Positions 58,455-64,000 of a stretch of DNA of 64,000 bases are shown here, piece after piece; the first letter of the stretch is position 1, and every line of letters begins with the position of its first letter. The translations under genes were made by a program, and so were the position numbers. This stretch comes from Afipia felis ATCC 53690 (lineage in GTDB: Bacteria > Pseudomonadota > Alphaproteobacteria > Rhizobiales > Xanthobacteraceae), in the NCBI RefSeq assembly GCF_000314735.2, contig NZ_KB375270.1, positions 3,540,001-3,604,000 on the forward strand, read 5' to 3'. Below the pieces are notes generated by a model. The model ran no database searches, had not been told where the DNA came from, and saw nothing but the letters and a program-made list of their open reading frames with translations.

Positions 58455-59431
58455 ACTGCTGTGGGCCATGGACTGATGTGGGGCGAAGGGCCGCACTGCG
58501 AACGAACCGCCCCCGGTTTCCTCGTCCGCGGCGCACATCGAAGGTGCGGCCCGTGTCCCGCAAGGCTTGCTGAACGATAGGGTAGGACAGATACCGACTC
58601 ATGTTCTTCTGGAGCGAGACACCGGTGAGCTCTTGGATTTCCAGAGTGGTTATCTCTGATGCTTCTGTGGTGTAGAGGAAAGAGACAAGTCCTTTCACGC
58701 CTTGCTGCTTGGTCTGCTCCGGTGTTCGCTGGATTGTCAGCTGGGCGCCGGGGAACATGATGTCTTTATACTGGATGAGTCTTTCAAACTCGCCCGTGAC
58801 ATAGAGTCTTTGCTCCCCGCATTTTCCCTGCCCGTCGATATTCCGGGCATTACCTCTCATCGCAATCTGTTTCATCCAGCGCAGCAGATGGCCTTCTCGT
58901 ATTCCCGCCAGCTCTTTACCTTTGGGGTTTGGACTTTGGAACGGAGCCAATGCAGACGACGTGGCTCGTTGCGCTCGCAATCCCAAACTGGTGCCGACCA
59001 TGGCTCGCTTGGGAACGTGAAACTCACCGAACAGGAAGACCGCGCCAGCGTCCTTCCATCGGTTGGAGCCTATCCCTGATCCCCAATGGATGAAACAAAC
59101 CATTCGTCCCTCGAGATCAAACGGGTGATTGAAGTCTCGATGACCGTTCGGCAGGTATTCATGATCCAGCAATCCTTTGTGAACCACGGCTAATACCTTC
59201 TCACCGGGTTTGCTGTTCTGCTTAATCGTTTCGATGATCCACTCGGCATATGGCTTGGCCTGTTTCGCTGTCTTGATGATCTGGTTGACTGTGGATCCTT
59301 TGCCACCGCAGCAGTACCGCGCGCTCGTCCGCCAGCAGGACCGTGAGTGGCATGAAGCGCGGCTCGGGGCCGATGGCTTCGGCGAAGGGTCGTCGTTTTG
59401 GCAGCACCGGGGATTGCCCGGTTCGAAACAA
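58321..59431 (-). pseudogene. Frameshifted helicase-like gene
   Basis: The minus strand encodes, over about 58500-59290, a protein stretch (NQIIKTAKQAKPYAEWIIETIK, GEKVLAVVHKGLLD, HWGSGIGSNRWKDAGAVFLFGEFHVP) that looks like the C-terminal half of a mobile-element helicase. Upstream the continuation (PKRRPFAEAIGPEPRFMPLTVLLADE near 59300-59420) is in another frame, so at least one frameshift broke the gene, and its N-terminal motor part is missing. The 3' end overlaps the integrase on the other strand. A remnant of the integrated island. Confidence 0.65.
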
Positions 59432-59899
59432 TCCAGTGCCCCGGATTGAGCGCAGCGAAATCCCGAACCCACCCCATACACGAACGCAAACCCGGATTTC
59501 GTCCCCGCGGTCTGCGGTCTTCCTGCGACTTGGCTTTCCCCACTAGGGCGTGAACCATAAATCTGCCGGGCGGACGGCTTGTCAGAGTCCGCTATGTCTC
59601 GACGAGGTGCCTGCGCCATGCGCACAAAATGGACCGCTGATTGCGCTATGGTACCAGCTTTCTCTGAGGCGGTTCATCGGACTTGGCTGCATTGGAAAAA
59701 CGAGCGGGAAGATCAGCGGAGCTCAAGCTGGCGTGAGGCGGTGGGCTCAAAGCGGCGAACGCAATCAGTTCGACCAGGATCGAGCCATAAAACGCAATCG
59801 AGCTAAGTCTCCATCCTCTACCAATTCGTCGTTCGTCTCTGGCCGAACGAAGGACGCACAAAATTGCCTGCACAATTGCGGTCAATGCGAACCTCTCGT
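59432..59899. other. Unassigned stretch in the decayed island
   Basis: About 470 bases with overlapping open frames on both strands and no recognisable family or ribosome site; probably degenerate coding DNA continuing the island. Confidence 0.4.
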
Positions 59900-60181
59900 T
59901 CAGTTCGAGCCATCACCGGTCAGAGGTGACCAGGACAAGTCATTTCCAAGCGCATCCGTCGGAACGATCGTCATGGTTGCGACTGCTGGAGCGGCAGCAG
60001 GCCGGGGTGAATCGACAAAAGCCTTCGCCGCTACGGCTGCGCCCATTGATCCGGATTGCGGCGTGTGGAAGGTCGCACCGATCAGCGCCACGGCTAACAC
60101 GCCACCGATGATGAGCACGCCCGGAAGCCACTCAGTCGGTCCCCGACGGTGCTGTTCTGTATAAACTGCGAGCTTGGTCAT
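59900..60181 (-). CDS. Hypothetical single-helix membrane protein
   Basis: A 93-residue protein with one transmembrane helix (~19-41, WLPGVLIIGGVLAVALIGATF) and an Ala/Pro-rich tail. An excellent GGAGG lies 6 bases before ATG 60181, so translation is likely. No family recognised. It lies inside the decayed island. Confidence 0.7.
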   Translation of the reverse strand: MTKLAVYTEQHRRGPTEWLPGVLIIGGVLAVALIGATFHTPQSGSMGAAVAAKAFVDSPRPAAAPAVATMTIVPTDALGNDLSWSPLTGDGSN

Positions 60182-60369
60182 GATCGCCTCCTGTGATGCC
60201 TCGACAGGAGTAAGCGCTTGCGCTTGCGGGGGCATCATCTGAACCGATGATGCCGTACCGACCGTGCAGTGATGGCGTGATATTGTTCCCGTCAGGCGAA
60301 GCGGAGCCAACTCGAATCGCAATGCAGGTCCGTCGCCCATACGGCACGACGCGTGGTGCAGATTGAGAT

Positions 60370-60615
60370 GTGCCTCAGGCCCGCAGCGGCCTCCCGCATC
60401 GCGCACTCGATTCCGACGCCGATCCTTGCGCCAGAACTCTGATCGAGCGTTTCCACATTGATCCGCACCATCTGCCGATCATTCCCACTCCGAACGGCAA
60501 GCTGCTGCACAATCCGAGCGAAAACGAACTTGCCCGCTGTGTCGGCCTTGTGCGGCCGGTGGACGCCAGCAAGGTCTATGACGTCGCCATTGTCGGCGCC
60601 GGGCCAGCATATTGA
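60370..60615 (+). pseudogene. Fragment of an FAD-dependent thioredoxin-reductase-like gene
   Basis: The frame carries LIERFHIDPHHLPIIPTPNG then LLHNPSENELARCVGLVRPVD and VYDVAIVGAGPA, matching the junction between the cyclic-nucleotide-binding domain and the FAD domain of large thioredoxin-reductase-like oxidoreductases. It stops right after GAGPA, so only about 75 residues remain. Confidence 0.8.
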
Positions 60616-60652
60616 GCTTTTGAACTAAGCGCTTCATTGCTGGCGCTGGAAC

Positions 60653-60739
60653 GTCGCAATCATTGGTTATGAGTCCGGCACCACCTTCAGTCTCGCATTC
60701 AAACGCATGTTCGACAGCAGTCCGGGCCGCTACAGATGC
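60653..60739 (+). pseudogene. Fragment of an AraC family regulator
   Basis: Translation reads VAIIGYESGTTFSLAFKR followed by MFDSSPGRYR, the second helix-turn-helix and C-terminal signature of AraC proteins. No start codon or upstream domain remains. Confidence 0.75.
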
Positions 60740-60777
60740 AGTGCCTCGACAACGCTGCATGGCGAGGGTTCCAGTGT

Positions 60778-60905
60778 TCAATGTGGAAGGTCATCAAAAA
60801 ACAGATAAACGGCGGCAATCTTACCGTCCCGGGCAATGATGAAATCGGTGCCTGCATCGGCCGGCGGCTTTCCACGAAGGCGAACCTCCGGGCCCGGCCG
60901 GGCGA
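60778..60905 (-). pseudogene. C-terminal fragment of a SnoaL-like protein
   Basis: The minus strand reads PEVRLRGKPPADAGTDFIIA then RDGKIAAVYLFFDDLP and a stop, typical for the end of SnoaL/NTF2-like proteins. The N-terminal part is absent. Confidence 0.65.
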
Positions 60906-61077
60906 TGGATGATCGAGCGCTTGAAGGGGTCCTCGGCAGGTATCGCGGCGAGGGAAGCTTTATAGACGCGATGAGTGGAACGATCTTTGCTTAGAGTAAA
61001 TACATTCAATTGGTTTATTCATCCAGGCTAGGCGACAAGCCTGACAAGGTTTGCTGCGGGAGGTTCGCTCTCCAAAA

Positions 61078-61713
61078 TTACCAGCGCAACCACAACCGTC
61101 CGCTAATCATACCCAAAAGCCCTGCGCCCAGAACGCCAAGCGTGTACCAGAGCACGATGAAGAGAACGCCGGGCTCCGGACAATGAAATGAGTAGATGAA
61201 TACGGCGGTCGCGCCCGAGGTAAGGCCTGCAGCAAGTCCGGCAAGCGATGGGTTAGCGGGTGCCAGCTTGCGCATCGTTGCGAGAAGCGAGGCCAGTAGC
61301 GGCAGAGAAATAAGGACGATCAGCCACGGGCATACTAAGGCTGTCGTGCCCCAGGCCAACATCTCTCGTTGATCAGGAGTGGTAATGCTCCATTGAAGTG
61401 CTGCGATGCCAGCAAGGCCCAAGACAGGAAGGGCTATTGCAGGCCATGGCAATTGGGCCTGCAATGGACGCGATAAGGCCGGGAGGGCACGGACCAGAAT
61501 GGCGATCAACGAGACCGCGTATCCAAGCTTGCACCAGAATGCCAATGTCGTCGTCGCCAGCGCCAGGTCGTGACGGGGACCGAGCAATAATAAAGTGATA
61601 GCTGCCGCGACGGTAATGCCAACCCCGGCATGGCGCAGAAACAGCGCGTGCATCGCCTGCGGCGCAATTGGCTTCAGATCGGCAGTCAGCCTGTCGATCA
61701 GGTTATCTGTCAT
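61078..61713 (-). CDS. nrsF: NrsF-like anti-sigma factor (DUF1109)
   Basis: A 211-residue protein with six transmembrane helices, length and layout of the NrsF/DUF1109 family: LIDRLTADLKPIAPQAMHALFLRH at the N-terminus, the central helices, and GATAVFIYSFHCPEPGVLFIVLWYTLGV, which contains the Cys known in Caulobacter NrsF to matter for sensing (here one of the periplasmic-side Cys). It overlaps the sigma factor gene by 11 bases, so the pair is co-translated. Confidence 0.9.
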   Translation of the reverse strand: MTDNLIDRLTADLKPIAPQAMHALFLRHAGVGITVAAAITLLLLGPRHDLALATTTLAFWCKLGYAVSLIAILVRALPALSRPLQAQLPWPAIALPVLGLAGIAALQWSITTPDQREMLAWGTTALVCPWLIVLISLPLLASLLATMRKLAPANPSLAGLAAGLTSGATAVFIYSFHCPEPGVLFIVLWYTLGVLGAGLLGMISGRLWLRW

Positions 61714-62272
61714 CTTCCTTGCCTCCAAACCGATGGGCGAGTGACGCCAGTCCGCGGTGGATAGCCACTTTGACGGCGCTCCCGCTCAAGCCGCTTGCGC
61801 GCGCGGCATGGTCGACCGACTGGCCTTCTATCTTGACCTTGCGGATCAGCTTGGCCGTTCGTCCGGAAACGCCGTCGAGCATGCGATCGACGTCTACGCG
61901 CGCCTCCGCCGCGTCCGTTTCGCAGGCCGCGGGAAGATCATCATCGAGAGGGCTGGTGGCGCGACGGCGCTGGCGGCGCAGGTGATCGATCAGTTTATGA
62001 TGCGCTATGCCATTTACCCACGGCAGCAATTCCAGATCTCGATCATAAGTTATCCGCCGCAGGTGAACGGCCAGGAGCGTTTCCTGCACAAGATCCTCAA
62101 CTTCAGAGAGCGCGCTGCCATAGATGCGCCGCGCGAAGTAAGATTTCAGAAATCGTGACAGTTTGTTGAGAAGCGCCCTGTAAGGCGCTTCCTCGCCCTC
62201 CAGTGCCAGCAGCATCAAGGCTTTTAACCTTTCTTCGTTTGAAGGGGGCAGCGTGTGTTGTCTCTCATTCAT
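61703..62272 (-). CDS. sigF: SigF-like ECF sigma factor (NrsF-linked)
   Basis: A 189-residue ECF sigma factor. Sigma2: LNKLSRFLKSYFARRI and SEVEDLVQETLLAVHL (~55-75) and WVNGIAHHKLIDHLRR; sigma4: VSGRTAKLIRKVKIEGQSVDHAARASGLSGSAVKVAIHRGL (~135-175). Overlap with nrsF and the two GTAACC-N16-CGAA promoters match Caulobacter SigF. ATG 62272 lies at or within a base or two of the predicted transcription start, so the mRNA may be leaderless. Confidence 0.92.
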   Translation of the reverse strand: MNERQHTLPPSNEERLKALMLLALEGEEAPYRALLNKLSRFLKSYFARRIYGSALSEVEDLVQETLLAVHLRRITYDRDLELLPWVNGIAHHKLIDHLRRQRRRATSPLDDDLPAACETDAAEARVDVDRMLDGVSGRTAKLIRKVKIEGQSVDHAARASGLSGSAVKVAIHRGLASLAHRFGGKEDDR

Positions 62273-62279
62273 CGGAGTC

Positions 62280-62305
62280 TTCGCCGGGAGAATGGATAAG
62301 GTTAC
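62280..62305 (-). promoter_or_regulatory. SigF-type promoter of sigF-nrsF
   Basis: On the minus strand GTAACC (62305-62300), 16 bases, CGAA (62283-62280). It matches the published Caulobacter SigF promoter form (GTAACC-N16-CGAA) exactly and indicates autoregulation. Confidence 0.88.
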
Positions 62306-62340
62306 ATGCACACCGGGACGATCACATGGGCGTGATCGAT

Positions 62341-62366
62341 GTAACCATTTTTCTGCTTCAGCCGAA
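62341..62366 (+). promoter_or_regulatory. SigF-type promoter of the MXKDX-cytochrome-oxidoreductase operon
   Basis: GTAACC (62341-62346), 16 bases, CGAA (62363-62366), again a perfect match. The start site is expected near 62373, 42 bases before the first gene. Confidence 0.9.
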
Positions 62367-62414
62367 TTCTCTCAGGTTAGCGCAGCAAGCGCCAGAACAA
62401 ACAGGAGTATCGCA

Positions 62415-62672
62415 ATGACCATCAGCAAAAACGTCGTTTTCCTGCCGGCCCTCGCCCTACTGGCCGGCATTGTCCTGACACCGGCGGCGTTCGCACAGGA
62501 GACGACGAAGCATGACACCATGAAGCCCGATACGATGAAGTCGGACGCCATGAAAGGCGATGCGATGAAGAACGACGCCATGAAGGGCGGCGCCGTGAAG
62601 GGTGACGCTATGAAGGGTGATGCGATGAAGCATGACACCATGAAATCCAACGGAACGAAGGCCGCTCATTAA
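62415..62672 (+). CDS. Exported pentapeptide MXKDX-repeat protein
   Basis: An 85-residue protein with a signal peptide (cleaved after AFA, residue ~30) and a mature part of about ten near-perfect pentapeptides of the type KxDAM/KxDTM. This is the family described as pentapeptide MXKDX repeat protein; function unknown. AGGAG precedes the ATG. The many exposed Met could scavenge oxidants, matching a SigF oxidative-stress regulon; that is inference. Confidence 0.88.
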   Translation: MTISKNVVFLPALALLAGIVLTPAAFAQETTKHDTMKPDTMKSDAMKGDAMKNDAMKGGAVKGDAMKGDAMKHDTMKSNGTKAAH

Positions 62673-62679
62673 GCTAACA

Positions 62680-62716
62680 GCCCGCCGGTTTTCAAACTGG
62701 CGGGTCGTCTTCCTTT
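62680..62716 (+). other. Hairpin between the MXKDX gene and the cytochrome gene
   Basis: CCCGCCGGTTT (62681-62691) pairs with AAACTGGCGGG (62694-62704, one G-T). A pyrimidine-rich but not T-only tract follows, so it may be a partial terminator or mRNA stabiliser setting unequal expression within the operon. Confidence 0.6.
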
Positions 62717-62734
62717 CATAGGGAGGGAACGATC

Positions 62735-63550
62735 ATGGGGCGGCTGATCTATCGTCAATCGTTCTGGACGCGGCTGACCCATTGGCTGTGGGCATTCGCA
62801 TTATTCTTCATGCTTCTGTCGGGCCTGCAGATATTCAATGCCCGGCCACAACTCTATGTTGGCAAGGAATCCGGTTTTGGCTACGACAACACCATCCTCC
62901 AGATTGGGGCTGAAGACACCAAGAGCGGCCCGCGTGGCTTCACGAGAATCTTCGGCCACACCTTCGACACGACGGGCGTGCTCGGCTGGTCGGGACCGGC
63001 CGGTCGGGAAAGCGCCCGCGCATTTCCGTCGTGGGCGACGATCCCGTCGTATTATGATCTCGGCACGGCGCGGGTGATCCACTTTTTCTTCGCCTGGGTG
63101 TTGAGCGCAACGCTGCTGACATGGCTCCTGGCCGGTTTCATCAACGGCCATATTCGCCGCGATCTTATCCCTCGTGGCACTGATATCCGCAATCTGCCCC
63201 GCGATGTGGCCGCCCATTTGCGTCTGAAATTCCACCACGCGCGCGAGTACAATACGCTGCAAAAGCTTGCTTATGCCGGCGTTCTTTTTCTTGCCCTGCC
63301 GCTCATGATCCTCACCGGTCTTGCCATGTCGCCGTCGATGGATTCGATCTTGCCATGGCTCAACGAGGTGCTTGGCGGGCGGCAGACGGCGCGCACCATC
63401 CATTTCTCCGTGATGGTGCTTCTGGTGTTGTTCTTCATTGTTCATATGCTGATGATTCTGGCGGCGGGGCCAATCAATGAGCTGCGCTCGATCATCACCG
63501 GCTGGTATCGTGCCGACCAACCCAGCGGCGATGGGGAAAGGAGCACCTGA
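62735..63550 (+). CDS. Cytochrome b561/b6-type membrane protein
   Basis: A 271-residue protein with four or five helices and heme-ligand candidates His in RLTHWLWAF, RVIHFFFAW and TIHFSVMVLL...VHMLMI. It resembles the cytochrome b subunits that take electrons to or from periplasmic molybdoenzymes. GGGAGGG precedes the ATG. The next gene follows with a one-base gap and encodes the molybdopterin protein. Confidence 0.88.
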   Translation: MGRLIYRQSFWTRLTHWLWAFALFFMLLSGLQIFNARPQLYVGKESGFGYDNTILQIGAEDTKSGPRGFTRIFGHTFDTTGVLGWSGPAGRESARAFPSWATIPSYYDLGTARVIHFFFAWVLSATLLTWLLAGFINGHIRRDLIPRGTDIRNLPRDVAAHLRLKFHHAREYNTLQKLAYAGVLFLALPLMILTGLAMSPSMDSILPWLNEVLGGRQTARTIHFSVMVLLVLFFIVHMLMILAAGPINELRSIITGWYRADQPSGDGERST

Positions 63551-63551
63551 C

Positions 63552-64000
63552 ATGGCAAAAGTCCTCATCAACCGCCGCAAATTCCTTACCGCAGCCAGCA
63601 TCGGCGCTTCCGGTTTTCTGCTTGGTGGCTGCGATGCCTTCGACGACCATCTTGGCGTCGGCAACGGATTGCGTTCGTTCCTCGAAGGAGCGAACAGCCT
63701 CACGCATCGCGCCCAGCGCCTGCTGACGCGCGACGCCTTGGCGCCGGAATTTTCCGAAAGCGACATCCGGCAACCAATGCGGCCGAACGGCGTCACCGCG
63801 CCGGACGACGATACGTACAAGTCTCTGCTGTCTAATGCCTTCGCCGATTGGCGATTGGAAGTGACGGGACTGGTGGAGAAGCCGTTATCGCTGAGCCTCC
63901 GTCAGCTTCAGGCCATGCCCGCTCGCACTCAGATCACTCGCCACGATTGTGTGGAAGGCTGGAGTTGTATTGCCAAATGGACCGGTACGCCACTGGTGTT
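63552..64000 (+). CDS. Molybdopterin-dependent (sulfite-oxidase-like) oxidoreductase, partial
   Basis: The first ~149 residues of a protein cut by the window edge. It starts with a Tat signal (NRRKFLTAASIGASGFLLGG, with a Cys right after that could be lipidated or is simply at the cleavage site). The mature part reaches TRHDCVEGWSCIAKW, in which the first Cys is the expected molybdenum ligand of the sulfite-oxidase/YedY fold. Its cytochrome b partner is encoded just upstream. Confidence 0.88.
   Translation, partial: MAKVLINRRKFLTAASIGASGFLLGGCDAFDDHLGVGNGLRSFLEGANSLTHRAQRLLTRDALAPEFSESDIRQPMRPNGVTAPDDDTYKSLLSNAFADWRLEVTGLVEKPLSLSLRQLQAMPARTQITRHDCVEGWSCIAKWTGTPLV

Noticed and set aside
59550-60164. 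A 204-codon plus-strand frame in the decayed island
   Set aside because: It crosses a helicase-like remnant and the antisense of a small gene with a strong ribosome site; composition is not protein-like.

Overview
The window is about 64 kb of GC-rich alphaproteobacterial chromosome. Gene content and control signals point to the Nitrobacteraceae (Bradyrhizobium / Afipia / Rhodopseudomonas group): a LivHMGF transporter, homospermidine synthase with a class III ornithine decarboxylase behind a speF-type leader, an initiator tRNA with a C1:A72 mismatch, a ROSE-type RNA thermometer, an mmgR/suhB-type small RNA, CpdR, a DUF1236 protein and a SigF/NrsF pair. The genus is an inference; no rRNA or other decisive marker is present.

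Layout. 1-1.4 kb: a DUF3775 protein, tRNA-fMet and an HdeD-like membrane protein. 1.9-6.9 kb: a branched-chain amino acid/amide ABC operon in which LivM and LivG are one fused protein. 6.9-9.5 kb: HIT hydrolase, a ModA-like binding protein, Fe superoxide dismutase and CrcB. 9.5-14.4 kb: a metal block behind a perfect Zur box: His-rich small membrane protein, ABC ATPase and permease, COG0523 GTPase, WD40 protein and an MgtC-like protein. 14.9-21.2 kb: a mostly minus-strand block with homospermidine synthase, CDF transporter, Rnk-like factor, RidA, GNAT and ornithine decarboxylase; the last sits behind a leader of about 590 bases with a speF-like element, an overlapping 71-codon ORF and an attenuator. 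21.6-33.2 kb: ordinary genes (M3 peptidase, ferrochelatase, SPFH/NfeD pair, KdsD, beta-barrel, diguanylate cyclase, SGNH hydrolase, orphan binding protein).

33.2-35.7 kb is an AT-richer accessory pocket: a long non-coding tract, two divergent small genes whose start codons overlap, a compact series of hairpins that looks like an undescribed structured RNA, and a GIY-YIG nuclease with a Cys/His-rich N-terminus. 35.7-48.1 kb returns to core functions (GalU, lytic transglycosylase, DUF459, AraC, GltD, GltB). 48.5-57.2 kb holds an ECF41-type sigma factor with its carboxymuconolactone-decarboxylase partner and two matching promoters facing each other, Hsp20 with a thermometer, TauE/LysR, HisN-like phosphatase, the mmgR-like sRNA, N-formylglutamate amidohydrolase and CpdR.

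57.3-61.0 kb is a decayed island: tRNA-Val(GAC), a tyrosine integrase directly downstream, a frameshifted helicase-like gene and three truncated remnants (FAD reductase, AraC, SnoaL-like). 61.1-64.0 kb is a tidy module: a SigF-like ECF factor and NrsF on one strand, and divergently an MXKDX-repeat protein, a cytochrome b561-type protein and a Tat-exported molybdopterin oxidoreductase cut by the window edge. Both directions carry GTAACC-N16-CGAA promoters, which ties the module together.
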